DNA of 64,000 nt from Patagioenas fasciata. Taxonomy: Eukaryota; Chordata; Aves; Columbiformes; Columbidae. The stretch covers positions 56,271,898-56,335,897 of the forward strand of contig NC_092521.1 of assembly GCF_037038585.1 (NCBI RefSeq), read 5' to 3'. The notes under the pieces were generated by a model. It was not told where the DNA came from, did not search any database, and was given only the letters and a program-made list of their open reading frames with translations. The position numbers were made by a program, and so were the translations under genes. The stretch's first letter is position 1, and each line of letters opens with the position of its first letter. Positions 22,798 through 36,789 of this stretch are shown here, piece by piece.

Positions 22798-25700
22798 CAC
22801 TTCATCAGACAATTCAGAATTACTTTCTGAAACTGGCCTATAAAAAATCTTTATACTCTGCTTTGTTGCTTCTGGAGATATGACCTTGCGGTGGCTCATT
22901 GAAGAGTATTATTTGATGTGCTTATCAGAAGGTTGCTGTTATCCAGCATTATTGCTCCTCCACACTTTCATCTTTTGATAAGGCAGCATTATTCAATGTG
23001 GTATCTTTAATAGGTGACTAAAAGTTTACTGGTCCTGTGTGAATCTTACTAGTAATACTGCAACTAGTTGATGATTCACAATTAGTTCTTGAAATTCATC
23101 TACTAGCTGATTCCTGATCCACTTAAAATGTGCTATATACATCATTTGCAGAATAACATCAGGCATACATGTGCTGCTTACTTACAATACCAAATGTCTT
23201 ACATTGACATAAAACTTTAACTTAACCAACTGTATTTATTACCAATACCTCTCAAATATTTATTTTTAATCAAGTGAATAACTTATTACTGATTCACTGG
23301 CCTTAGGTGGTAGATACTAGTGCTGTGCTTGATGGAACTTCAACTTCTTGAGCTATGTGTAATCTAAATATTGGAATGTCATACCTGGAGCAACTTTCTT
23401 TTCTGAGGCACTGAGGTTATTTTGTAGAGTAACAGTGAATGTGATTGACATTCTATATGTTGTTATCTGTGGTGATGTCTAGGACAATATTAAGAAAAAA
23501 GTGTTTAGATTACCTTGTGAAGAAAGCAATCAGGAATCTGTTTAAAGAATGACTTGTGTTGACACATGCAGTGTTATTTGCTGTTACTGTTTTAAGGTAA
23601 AGAACATAACCTGACATTTCTTGATGAATGTTTTCATTAAACAATGAGGCTTGTCATCCACATCTTGGTCTAGAAGAGCATGGTACTGTTATGATTTCTA
23701 GAAAAACAAATGATTTTATTAAGCTGAAGAGGTATTTTGGAAACAGCGGTGTTTTCCTTTCTCTTCCATCTGTACAATGTAGTCTGATTTTAGGGTAGTT
23801 TGAACTGTTCACTTCCTTCCCCTTTTCTTAAAAAATACATGTTGCTTATTTAAACCGATACTTTAGAGCTGAAAATGCTTTTTCAAGGTGAAATATTAAA
23901 CTAATTGAATATTTACTGCTACCGTAGCCCAGAGCAGGAGGAAAAAAATAATCTCATTATGTTGGTTTTGTTCCCTTCTTTTAATTGTTACTCCCTGTGG
24001 TCCGAAAGGCATCTTCTGTGCTGTTAGATCTTGCAGGCAGTTGCTTGGACCCTTTGTGAAGGCTGTCTTTCAAATCAGCTGACGCCTGTTACTTTTTGCC
24101 TTCTTTCTTTGCGGCTGGGAAATTGCTGATCATTCAGGTTTTGAAATCATCTTTGAGTTTAATTCAAAATGTAAAGCTCTTAAATCCCAGCACCTAGTAA
24201 ATGAACAGTTTTGGTTTAGGTCAGCTTTCTGTTGGCTTTTTTTTTTGGTAGCAGTTAGGAAAGATAATTAGTATCTGTTAGAAAAACTGCTTATTGTCAG
24301 AAGCGTATGCGTTACATGTTGGAAATCGACTCTTATTCTAGCACTTCACCAACATAAAAGTAGAATTCTTACCTTCATAATACTGTTGTTATGAATAGGT
24401 ATTTGAGAGAAGAATTAAATCTTTGTGAATGCATTGGGGTATTTTCATTCTTTAACTCATCCTAAATGCACATTAACAATTATCTCAATTTATAAAATAC
24501 TTGACTGAGCTTGTCACCTGTCATCACAGACAGTCTTTTTTTTTTTTTTTCTTCGTCTTCTTCTCAGGTGTTTGCAGTTTTTCAGAGCACTGGATGTCTT
24601 GAAAAGCTTTCTTGACCCCTATCCATGGTTAACAACGTATTTAACATTTCAAAGGAGAGCCCTTTCTCAGTGGGTGTTCTGGTAAATGCTCTAGCTGGAG
24701 CCAGGTCTTCTAGCATTTTAATTAACTCTCCACACAGGGACCCTTCCTGTGGAGGAAACATTCGTGTTCTTTAAAAGAACTTCCAAAATAGATTGCGAGC
24801 ACAAACAGTGGAGGAGGAAAAATAACTTGAGGTATTGGAGCAGTCATGTTACTGATTTTGCTGTGGTGTGTAAAGATCTGAAGTTGTAAGTCAGTGTAAT
24901 GTGCAAGTATGTAAAACGTGTGCTTACATTGAAAGCATAGCGAGTCTTGCTGTGCTGTGAGGATCCCAGATGTGAGCGTAACTCTGCCTGTCTAAACTCT
25001 GTCATCAGTCTGGAATTTACTGCTTGAGTTGGAAGAAGGAGCTGAGACCCAGAGGCATGGTAGAAAATTGTTTTCATGAATGTCATCTTTGAATGTCTTG
25101 TTTTTCAGCTTGAATGGGGTACATGTCATCAGAAGTGCTTCAAAAGTACTGAGTGGTTTTGTCTTCCAACTTCAACTGGAGTCAAACAGTCAGCATCGAG
25201 GAAGCGTTGTGTTGCATACTCTGAATGTATCAATTCCTTCAAGAATAATAATATTTATTTTTGTTTTAGTGTTTTCATCACTTTGTACCTAGTTCAGTCA
25301 TTGGGTTCATGTTTAAGTCATGGTGATACTTCATTCATATAAAATATATTTTATTTATGTTTTTAAGGGAGCTTTTATTCTGAGACTTTAAACTGAAAAT
25401 GCAGTTTCTTTCATGGAGCCCATGAAATGCAGTGTGCAACCCCTGACTCAATAACAAGATGCTGAGAAAATTAGTATAGATTTCAGAACAGCAGACTTCG
25501 TAAAATATTGACAGAAAAACTCACTTGCTTGTTTAAGTTTTCCCTTCCGATCGTAAATACCCATCGGTATTCATAATGGAAAACTTCAGGCCGAGAGGTT
25601 AAAAACTAACAAAATCAGCTGAATGGTGTCATAAAATGAAAATCGTTAGGAAGACTCAACTGTAACGATCAGCAGGGTTTGGTTCTAACTGTAGTTCAAC

Positions 25701-26180
25701 TGTCAAATACCCACACAAAGGTCAGTCATTTCCAGTGTGCAGGGTATCTGTTCAAACGTTATATATGCTTTATGTCAACATGCACTATGTTGTCTTTGGT
25801 TACGTGACTGTGCTTCCTTTCTGCATTCTTTATAGGTTCATGCCTACCTTAAAATATATACAATAGAAAGTAAATAATAACTGAAGAAGACATGCTGACT
25901 GCAGGTCATCTTCATTTTTTTAATGTGCAATAATTCTTGCAGAGTATACACAAGTCTTCAGTGTCTCAGATTTTTCTAAGGAGTGAACGATACATATGTC
26001 GCCTCTTGTACAGATGGAAAATCCAGGTAGAAGTGGAATGTACTCAGACTTACCCATCATCTTAATTTTAATTATTAGTTCAGGTGTCTACAGACTACTT
26101 CTAAAATAGAGAACTGATACAAAAAGCTACTGCCTTTGGTGTCCAAATTACTGTATTAGTGTTTGCTAGAATTTGTGAAA

Positions 26181-26202
26181 ACTCTCAAATACTCTTGAGA
26201 GT
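26181..26202. repeat. Small inverted repeat
   Basis: Arms ACTCTCAA and TTGAGAGT, eight bases each with a six-base loop. No T run follows that would suggest an RNA polymerase III end. Chance or a small structural site. Confidence 0.5.
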
Positions 26203-27761
26203 GGGGAAACCTAAAGATGATGCTGCAGCTGTGTGGCCTTCTCTGCTGACCATGTGTCCAAGATGTGAAAACTCAGCTGGGAGAAACAGAGCCTTCTGGT
26301 ACTGTTTTTATGTCCCAATGACAGCTTAATGATCTGGGCCTCTCAGATGCTGATCATGAAAGTTCCCTGTCATGAGAGCATGAGAAGGTCTTAAAAGCAG
26401 ACGGTTCCTGGCTTTCCTGTCTGTGGTCTCCTGTTTTGAGGCCGGTGAAGAATGATGACTTGTAGCAACTGTTGATATCCTTTCACCTCACTTCAGATAA
26501 GGGTGAGATGCAATATAGCAGAGGGTGTTTTGGCAGCAGCATGATGTGTTGGGAAAACAGCACTAAGTTGTTAAGGTTATCAGACTGCATTGCTACAGCA
26601 GATTTTGATAACTGAAAATTCTCCTTCTGATCAGCTTTAGGAACAAGAGGATAAACAAAGAATAATGGGAGTCTCTTACTGCACCAAGGAAAGGTCTTTG
26701 AACCTAGACAGATGGACAATTTTATTTCTGCATGGGAGAACTTTGTCCCTGCCCGTCACTGCTAATGCATGACAAGAGTGCCTGGAAAATAATGAAACAG
26801 CTTGTTCTTGCAATCAGTAACTTGATTTGCCACAAGCTGAAGCAGACTAGTAGTTAATGAATTGGTTGTTACCAGGATTTTCTTGTATGGTCAAGCTCCT
26901 TCATAATCCTTACTGCTTTGGTTTACCACCTCGCCGATAAAACTGTTTATGTAGTGGTACAATTTTTAGTATAGAGCTTCTGGATAGTTATTTGATCTAC
27001 CATTTTTCCTTAGAAAATGTTCATTACTATAAAAATTACATTTCACAAGTATTTCTGAGAGCTGTATAACTTACTGAACATGTCATCAGTGGTTGTGATA
27101 ACAGTGGAGATTGGAAATCCTCCATTCCTTAGTTGGAATGAACTGGGATCCAAATCCCATTGAAGACATGATGCAATTTTATCTTACTGTTTTAGAACCC
27201 ACCTGTTGCTCAGGACTTGTCTTGTAACTGTGGTACTGTGCCTGAACTAATAAATGTTGTGGGATCTTATCTAAGCTGAGGTCAATGTTGGATAAACCGT
27301 GTCAGTAATTCAGCAGTAAATGAGTTGCAGAGCTGGTTTCTGACTAATGTAACTTCTGGGTATTGCCAGTTTTTCTAAAAAGACCAGAGGAATTATGAAG
27401 GAAGTTCAGTGACTTGGTCATTCACATTCTGCCTAAATTTATTCTGTATTTGTGAACAAGTGGATGTGTAGTCAAAAGAAGCTGTGACTTGACTGCAACT
27501 AGAGTGGAAGACCTGTATCAGTATACCAAAGGTGCCAAATGATTTCTGTGGTAGCACTAAAGCTTTGTCCTCTGTTTCCAGTTACCTGCTAGCTCAAGTG
27601 TAAAGAACGGTGCCACTGGATATGAAGGCACTTGTGCATGACCTGCTATGCAATCAAATGTGCAGTGAAGCAAGCCTCTCTGTGGCAAAGAAAGGCTATG
27701 GTTCCTCTTCCTTAAAGAAAACTGTAACAGCCTGTTTGCTCTGCCAAGCATCTTTCTTTAT

Positions 27762-27777
27762 ACTGGTTTCAACCAGT
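27762..27777. repeat. Small palindrome ACTGGTT-TC-AACCAGT
   Basis: Seven-base arms with a two-base centre, followed by a further partial copy (accagttt). The arrangement resembles paired CCAGTT/AACTGG-type sites for dimeric factors of the grainyhead class, but that is only a resemblance. Confidence 0.4.
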
Positions 27778-30700
27778 TTCACCAGTTTACAGGTACCACT
27801 GCTGTTTGCTCTATCACCTTGATTTGTTCTTTACTCACTGTTTGCTTTGCGCTGAATGAAGCAGGATTCTGTGGCCAAGCTGCCATGGCTTGTCCCACAG
27901 CTTAATTAAAATAGTTCATGCTATCTTTGCAATTTTGTGAATTGAAAGTAAACTTGAAAGAAAGTTTTGGGTTTGTGTTAATTTTGTTTTAAAAGCAACT
28001 TGGAGATATGGTTTGTGTAGGGTTTTTTTTTTGTTGTTGTTGATTTTTTTTTCTTAACAAAGCATGGTGGTTACTTTCAAGATCAGCTTGTGGAAGGTCA
28101 TCTTCTGGTGAAAATTCAAGATAAGACAGGCACTGGTGTGGCATTTTCATAATGGTAACCATTCTTTTTAATTCCTGCTGAAGTGAATTCTTAGCTTCCT
28201 GATGGTTTCTTAATGAAGAGTTGCAACCTTTATGTGGCTTAGTGGATTTTATCATTTTCCACATCTTGCCTGTGAATGAGTATATGAGCTTTTCTTTCTG
28301 GTTGTTTACTTTTCAGGCCCATGTATTTTCAGTCAGGTAAAACTCTGTTCTGCAAGAGATTCTACCCACTAACAGTAAAGCATAGTTCCTTTTGGAAGGC
28401 CAAGTGGTCTCAAAGAACATTTTGATGGAATGAGGTGCACTGAATTGGCACTTGTGCATCACACCCATCACACCATGTTAGAGCAGATGCAGCAGATAGA
28501 ACATTATGGTTTTCCATCAGAAAGGCAGATGCAATGTTCATAGATACAGAGATTTGAAGATGTTAAGTCTAGGACCTTATGTTTAATGGTATCTCACTGT
28601 GCAATCTTCACACGTTGATAATTCCTTTAAATATTTCCTGAGCTGTTCTCTGACATTAGAAGAGAAAGATTGTTCTCTTACATCAATAACTCAAGTTACA
28701 GATAAACCTGTAGCCACCAAACCAGTAACTGTGAAGAATACTGTGAATAGTCTCAGTGGACATGCATGGTACAACTACAGGTGCATTCACGCACTGTAGA
28801 TCACCAGTGATAACTGGTCAACTGTAGACCTAGAAGTAGTGGTTCTGAAGATATCTGTCAAGGTTTGTTACAGCTTGTGATTTACTTTTCTGTTTCCTGC
28901 TCTCATTCCCATCCCTCCTCCAGCTTACACAATATATGGGATTAAATGCATACACTTCTGTATTGATTGTGAAATTATGTTAGATGCTTAGGTAGTTGAC
29001 CACAGCAATACAATTCAATTATTTCCTTCCTGTCTCACAGTTTCCCAACTTGTCCTTTTTTTTTTTTTTTTAGTAGCCCCTCTTATGCACAATCTACTCT
29101 GATTAAAAATAGATATTGAAGTCATTGAGAGCTTTAAAACCAGTTCATATACCCTTCACATTTTTTGCAGCTGCTGTTCCAGAAACCATATGGGAAGGAA
29201 GGAATATCCGTGACTCTCCTTGACTTTCCGTTTTCTGTTGGGGAATGGTTCCGATTCAAATGGTGGTAGTATCCAAAGTTATTTAAGTCTGTAACTGCCT
29301 CACCCTATTTTTTTGTAAAGCAGTAATTCTGACCAACTTTGTCTTATTAGACAAGATTGATGTTAATTCAAGATGCATCTGATTCCTCTTTCATGATTGT
29401 TTATCTTCATCCCTTATGCCTTCCTCCAACTTTTGGTTTGCTGTATGCATCATATATATAAGTGAGACCATGTGTACTCATCTAGAAAAGTGTTTGATCA
29501 AGCGAACAGACCCTTCTGCTGGCTGGAGCCTCAGTTTGCCTTCTGATATCTTGCTCTGAACCTTATGCCATCAGAAGCCATGGAATTCACTGAAGGAATT
29601 ATCCATTCTTTAGAGATGGAAAGATTCCCATCTGTTAAATTTTGTTTTGCAATAAATCTCTTGGCCAGAGTGTGGTAGATGTGATGCTAAAATCACATCT
29701 GTCCTTTTTAAGACATGTCACGTTGTATTCATGATGCTCTATGCCTGTCATTACCCTGGCAGAAAAAGAGGAAGGACAGAGGTTTGGTGGTTTCTAATGT
29801 GGCTGGTGTGTGCATTCAGTAGATTGGATTGTTCATCAAGCTATGAAACAATCCTGTCAGTGTTAAATGGGTACACCCTCTTCTGGGCATGAAGCTCACC
29901 TACGCAGTTTTGTTGTGCAGAGATTGTAATCTTGGGAAGAACTGAAGCTTCACACCATCTTTCTTAGCCATTCAAAGGCCACACAAAACATTGTGTCCTG
30001 CTGTAGGAGATCTGCACATCCAAGTGATGCTGGGCATCTCAACTATGATGTGTTACAACCACAGGACAGCAGGCACAAACTCAGGTCTCCTTTGCCAGAT
30101 TTGATTATCCATTGTGATTGGTTTCTAGATAACTCAGCAGTTTGTTCTGCTCCAGGACCTTGATTTTTTTTTTTTTAGTGGAAGAACTAATCAGAGCATT
30201 GCATATCATATTTTGATGGGCTGATCTTCTGAGTTTTGTACCTTTGAAAAAGCAGTAGAATTGTTCATTTTACAGTTATTTCCACTGTCCAATGTCTTAC
30301 CATCCCTGAAATATCTCTTACCACTTACAAGTAGAAAGAACAGCTAATTAGCAGAAAGGCAAGTTACTTGGTATGTGTAGATCAGCTCAACATCTGCCTC
30401 TAAACCTTCTGTTCACCTTCACCTCTGCTTGTGATCTCTTAGTCACTGTTTCTCCTTGTCTGCACATTTGTTTTGCAGTGTTACTGGATTTACTCTTATG
30501 TATGTATCCATGTGTTGAGCTTGAGGAAGGCTCAAATACAAGTGTTGCCATAGGCTCCTGCGCTTTGTTTTTGAGCAATATGATGTGCACATTTGGAGTA
30601 CTGGTATGCATATTAACTGCAGGCATCAGTCATTTGAAACTCGTGAGTAATGAGTAAATAATAAACTCACAAGTCTTCAGTGAGATGGGGATGTTCATAA

Positions 30701-33700
30701 CTTCATGAAATCTCCTGAAAGAGTTTTCTTTAAATGTGATTTTAGCTTGTAGTTTGAGACAGAACTAGCTCAAACTAAAGAAGTGATGCCAAGTTCTAAG
30801 AGAAAGTAAAGCTGAGAAACCTTTCAATTTTCTGGTCCAGGAGGGATAGCATATTATACCTGAGACTTGGATTAGGAAGGTTCAAGTAAAAGTATTTAGG
30901 AGATGTGACGTTTCCCTAAAGATGCTGGGGAGTAATCCCCCTTGGTATTTTTATGACTGAATTAATATTGTCATTGCGAGTTTTTGCCTTCTATGGGGAC
31001 AATACATCCTCAACTACCACATTTTAGTGTATGTCAACCTACCAACACAATAAATAATGTTCTTATGCAGGCTTAGTCTCCTGCCAAAAACTGTTTGAGG
31101 CTACTCTCTCCTAAGGTAGGAGAAACTATAGCTGGATGGTTCAAGTCCATTCATCCTGATAATCCCTAAAACTATTAGTGCATTGTTCTGATTTTAAGAA
31201 GTAAGATGTGATTGTTCTGTTACATTCTGAGAAAACTGACTAATTGACAACTTGATTTTTTTTTTTCTTTTTTGTAAATAGATTGGTTTGTCAAAACAGC
31301 AAGCACAGCATTTTAATGGAATGGTGTTAATGAAGTGCTGCTACTGTCACCAGTGATACTGGTCTCCTTAACAAAATTTGCCTGTTTGTGTGACCTATGT
31401 GGATCACTAAGGTGATTAGAAGGGACCTTATTTTACAATAAAACCTGGATGCATAAATGGTGTGTTAATGTGACAGGAGGGTTGGGCACTGTGAATCTCA
31501 GCTGTAGAGTCTCTGCTTAGATTGTATTAGCCAGTTTGGAAAGTTTTCTGCTTGACTTGTCACTGACTTCTCCCTACTTTTCACCCTTTTGAGGCTTTCA
31601 GGGAGGACGAGGAATCATCATCTGGAATGGGGTAACAAAACCAGAAGCGAGACTGACCAGAGAATGGCTTACAATTGAGTGTTATTCTTCACCCTGGATT
31701 CTTCTCGATGAATGAATATATTTATTGCATTTTATCTGTAATCCTCATGGTGGCAGCAAATACTAGAAGAAGCTAAGCTGGTGCGGACGCCCTGTGTTTT
31801 AATTACTGTTTAAAAGAATATGCTCATGTTCATATTTTTAGCTTTTGTTTCCAGTGGGGCAGCTAGAAAATAGAAGGTCAATTTGAGCTGTAAAATGTCC
31901 TCATCTGAGACTTTGGTTCAGTTTGTATGAACTGCTGAGAGCCATTTGGTTGGGAAAAAGATTTCTTCTTCCCCTTTCCTCCCCCACAGCAGCAGGTAAA
32001 GGTCACATTACTGAAGACCCCCACCTGTTGAAAGAACTTAAATGGTAGGATTACAGTTTCGGAGTCCAAAACGTTGTCCAAAAGTTATTTTAGTTGTTGA
32101 ATTGTGGAATTTTTTTTGTTAACCATAGCACAGGTGATCAGGACTTTGTTCTTCTAGGCACAGCACTACTATAGTCTTTCCTAAAGACTTGCCTACAAAG
32201 TCAGGGTTTGTCTGATGGATGTTGGCTGGAAGCAAAGCGATGGTATCAGCCTGCATGATCAATAGCAGTATAACTGTTGTCAAATTTATAGCATCTGGCC
32301 TGAAATCCAGTGAAACCTATCAATGCAAAGCAAAGAATGAATTACCAAGTGTTAGTAATAAGGTACTGGTAACCCAATAACTGAACAGAGAAATCAGTAC
32401 TGTGTTAAAAAGCTGGCCACAGGTTTAGTCTGTGCTAATTAAAGAAGGGAGACAGAACTACTTCTAAATATGTGAATTTCCAAAGTAGTATCACTTGGCT
32501 TGATTAGAGGCAGGTGAATTTCTTACCTTAGTCTCATTTGTTCAAATGTGAATAAACAGTTATTTCAGGGCAGTACTGCTGGTTGGTAAACCAGCACAGG
32601 GATGGGTTCACTTCATGGCATCTCTCTGACCTCAGGGTCACATTTCACTTTCTTGTGATATTTTTCCTCTGCCCAAAGTTGTCAGTTATTTGTTCTATCT
32701 TCTGTGTTTCATTGGCATGGTGTAAAGATACCATCACATGTCAAACTATTAAAACTTAAGCCAATGCTGTTGAAATTCATGAAACACCAAGAAAAAGGAA
32801 ACGAGGTAGGAAAGCAAACAGCAATTCATATGGAAAACAGGTAAATATGGTCTATGAACAGTTGTAGCAGAACTGCTTCTGGTGTCTGAGCTTAAGCTGT
32901 TAAAAACTAGTTTGAGTGTCCCTCTTTTGGCTAGAGATGAAAATACAGTCCATCCCCTGTACTACATTACAGTTAAACTCAAGAGGTGGAAAAAGAGGAA
33001 GAGCTATTTATATGAGACTATTTGCTGTATCTCAGAAGTGAGCTAAAAGACCAACTTAAAAAATAAAAACAGAAAGGATAAACTATTGTGCCTGTAGACA
33101 TTTGCTCATTTGCCTTTGAGTCTTTTAGTTGTTTGAAATATGGGTTTTTTTTTTTTTTTCAAACAAATTTCAGAGCTTAAGATAGAAAACTCTGCAGAAT
33201 GCATTATAGGACCAAGATAAATCGTTACCTTATGAGAATCAAGAGAATTTTTTCACTTCTCACTCTGTAAAGGGCATTAAAATACTACTAGGAAAAAGAA
33301 CTGTATATTCTTCGTATTCATATTGGTCTTACAAGGGGCATGCATCAAACCTAATTTGACTAAAATGAGGACTGTTCTCTTTAATAATATGTGATAACTT
33401 CTATATGAGCTGAAGCTGATGCATCCTGAAGAGGACAGGCTGATGTGTGTAGCTTTTCATTGCAGTCATGCAAGTTCAGGATCTAAACCAGTAATTCTCC
33501 AGAAAATCACAGTGCTGGATCTTAAAACTATGGTGTTATTTAACAATTGGCAGATCTCCTTTCCTTTTTCATAGTACTTATTTTGCCTTCTTGCCATGCT
33601 CTCATCCCAGGAAGTTTTGAAGCTAAATAAGCTGTGTTTTATGTTGTTAAATGTGGTAGATTTATGAACTTCCATTCCCCAAATCACTACTTGTATTGTA

Positions 33701-34785
33701 AGTGTTAATGATGAGATTGCCCTTTCATGTACATATAAATATAGTACAGTCTACTGACCTTCACTGCTGAAAAAGCAGTATTTGATGCGATGTGGTTATG
33801 GAACAGACTACACGAAGTCCTCTTTCCTTCTTGGTGACTGAGATGGATATTCTTTTCCTTTGTTCATACTGTTAATTACATGGTGTAAAGCAAGTTTGTG
33901 GGAAGAGAACTTATATTGAACCAATCAGTATAGTTGGAAGTGGGCAAACTGTTGTGTACATAAGATCTTGTGTAGTTTATGGTCAGAGCTCATTTTCATT
34001 CAACAACCCAATGTATTGCAAAAGCTGAGCCACCTTTTAAGGAATGCAAGAGTGTAGCTGTGTTTATTTGGTTTCTTTTCCTTCATCATCAAGAACGGGT
34101 GTTTATTTTTTTTTCTTTCCTTTGTGTATGCTATTTGTTTTGTGGAGAGTTTTGAAAAGGTAGGGTTGTCCTACCTGCAGGGCATCCTAAGTTTGCATTC
34201 TAAACCAGATCTGGTAGTAGAAAATACCTTGTGCAAGGATAGTCTGACATGCAGCATCCTAGACTGAAAACTCAGATGGAAAATGGACAGGATGTAGGAT
34301 TTCAGAAAAATAATTGGTTCTTGAATTTTGGGAGACTGACTTCTCTGTGAAGCATCTTGGTCCCTACACTGGAATGTGTTACATGTTGCGAAGAGGTGGC
34401 TACTGCTTTGTAGTTGGAGGGAAAGGGGGTGATGTACACTTGTGAGTATTATGGATTTATTAAAACTAGGCCGGCACCCTATGCACTTACCAAACAATGG
34501 GTTTTTTAATGTGCAATGGGTGTCACCTGCAAAATTGAAAGGTGCAGAAAATAGGATGCAATTGCTGAAGTCACTTATAGGTGTATAGTCTTTGGAAACT
34601 GTATGGTTTCTGCAAAAAATTGATGAGCTATAGCACTTCAGTCTTTTCTGTGAAATGACTTGCTTCTGTTTTTCTAGCTTACATCAGAATGTGACTTTAT
34701 TTGTGACTTTATTGCCCTTTGATTTTTTTTTTTTTAAAGGCTGTACAACATATGTAATTGCTACTTGTTGGATGACACTAATTCA

Positions 34786-34802
34786 CAGTGTTTTTAACAC
34801 TG
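34786..34802. repeat. Perfect 7-base stem inverted repeat
   Basis: CAGTGTT and AACACTG flank a three-T loop. It lies about 110 bases before the RUNX-core palindrome. No flanking duplex long enough for a microRNA precursor was seen. Confidence 0.55.
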
Positions 34803-34911
34803 ATGATATAAGAAATAATTCACAAGTTCAATAGGTGCATGGTACGCAAAGAGTAATTGCTTAAGAAACAGGCTGGTTGCTTCATCTGTTACATGTTTTG
34901 CATTTAAAACT

Positions 34912-34931
34912 TTGTGGTTTTCAAACCACAA
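34912..34931. promoter_or_regulatory. Palindrome of two RUNX-type cores
   Basis: TTGTGGTTT and AAACCACAA are exact nine-base arms separated by TC. Each arm holds TGTGGT or its complement ACCACA, the core bound by RUNX factors, so two sites face each other. The palindrome is plain in the sequence; use as a RUNX element is inferred from the motif alone. Confidence 0.4.
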
Positions 34932-36764
34932 TGTTTCAGTGGTATTGGCAACATTCAAAGACTAATATTGCTTATGGGTGGAGTCAAAAAGATTTCTGTA
35001 CAAAATGTTGGCAACTGAGACTGGCAAGATTTACTTTACAGACTTAGTAAGCAAATCCATGTTAACTGGCATATGATATTATGTCTTCCAGTACTTACAG
35101 AGTAGGATACCAAAATGTTAAGGGCAAATCCAGTGATTCTTTGCTTTGTAACTATACAATAAGGCAAATATGGACACTTTTCACTTTATGGAGTCTAGCT
35201 GTGTCGAAAAATAAGTATTTGGACGTGTTCTTCCTCCGATACCGTGCTGCATGGGGAGGGAATCTGTTGAACTTCCTTCTGCCATTCAGCTATCAAGAGT
35301 TTTGTAGAATAAAGATGTAAACTACATCTTGAATGCAGCTTGTGCTTTACTAAGTAGAAAATGTTTATATATAGCTATTTGACAACATTTTACAGTTACC
35401 TAAAGACTTGTATCACTTCGGCTATTTCTTTGCGAAGGTTAAGTTTATGAGTAAGTAAACAAAGGCTTTGGGTCTATTATGAAATAATTTTATAAACACA
35501 CAGTCTTTTGTGTCTTTAAGATTCTTTGAAGCATAAGTCAGAACCTTAGTGCAAGGAATGAAAATATTTTTATTAGCTGGGAGTGGTCTTGATTCAGAAC
35601 TGGAGACTTTTGTGTCTGTGTCTGTGATACTGATAAATTCTGGTTGTATATGCATAAAAGATAGCCAATACACTTGCACATATATATAGTGAATGAATTT
35701 CTGTTTTAAAATGTAACCAAATCATTAACAGGCTGTCTATCTGCATCAATTTATGAAGGACAAAAAAAAATGCAGAGTAAAATTAGGAAATCTGTTTTAA
35801 GTTATCTGTGTCACAGTCACTGAGCTCATGTCCTTTCCCCTTCCTTTTTGTTAATCATTCCCTCATGAGCTCCAGTCATCCATTTGGTTCCAGGATGGAT
35901 GGGTCATTTCTCCCTGAGTTTAAATGCTGGATCTATAAACTGACTCTTTTAACATGTCTGTCTTGCATCCAGATTTTTGAGGCCATGTTCCTTGTAGAAG
36001 AAAGGGGATTGCTAACCCCAGACCAAAGAGTCTTTCTAGGGCACAGCATTGTCTGTTGAAAAGAAAAAAAAATATGTGGAAAATGTCCTTTTAAAATCGT
36101 GAACATACCTACAAGTCTGCTTGTCTCTTTTCTGGTTTGGAGAGGCCACAACAGGTTCCCTTCACAGCCCTTTTCGTCCATGTTAGTCTGTTGGGGTTAT
36201 TTACAATCAACCTGCATCATCCTGTTTTCTTTTTCATTTTCTTTCAGTTTTCTTTTCTGCAGAGGAGCTTCTCAACTCCAGACTCTGCTTTCTAATTCTT
36301 TTTCAGAATGATGCTTTTGCAAATCCACATTGCACAGTGCTATAGGTAGACTTGAGGTTTACTGAACTCTGTGGCTTCCTTAGCACTCCTTCACCTCTGT
36401 TTGAATATTTGTATTCAGTAAGCCATTTTGGTGGTCTCATGAACAAACTACAACATCAGAGCATAAGAGCCTGTAAGCTAGTTCAGTATAATCAGCTACA
36501 CAGGATGATTTCAGTAATCCATTGAAATTTACAGAAGCTTTACCTTTTAGGGGATTTTATTCACAGTTCCTAAAATGTCGTGCTTTGGTGTTTTTCAGTT
36601 ATGACAGTACTGCAGCAGTCAGTCTGGTTGTATTTCTCTTTAATGTTGAGTCATATATTTTAATAATAGCTGTTTGTTTAGCATTTCCTAGGATTTTACA
36701 CTTTCTAAAGAAAGCATGAGGTAGATAAATTAAAAATTAATTTGATCATGTGTCTGTAAACCTC

Positions 36765-36789
36765 AGATAAACTTGTTAGATAAACTTGT
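36765..36789. repeat. 13-base tandem duplication
   Basis: AGATAAACTTGT appears twice with a single intervening T. Each copy carries a GATA core. It is probably a recent slippage event. Confidence 0.6.

Larger units (their letters stand above)
22798..34785. other. Intron segment without recognised features
   Basis: AT-rich intronic DNA containing several T runs of 12-20 bases (near 24,536, 29,057, 30,164 and 33,147). Small inverted repeats occur at 25,339-25,354, 26,181-26,202 and 27,762-27,777. No coding exon, RNA gene or named transposon is apparent, and all open frames are short with chance-like composition. Confidence 0.55.
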
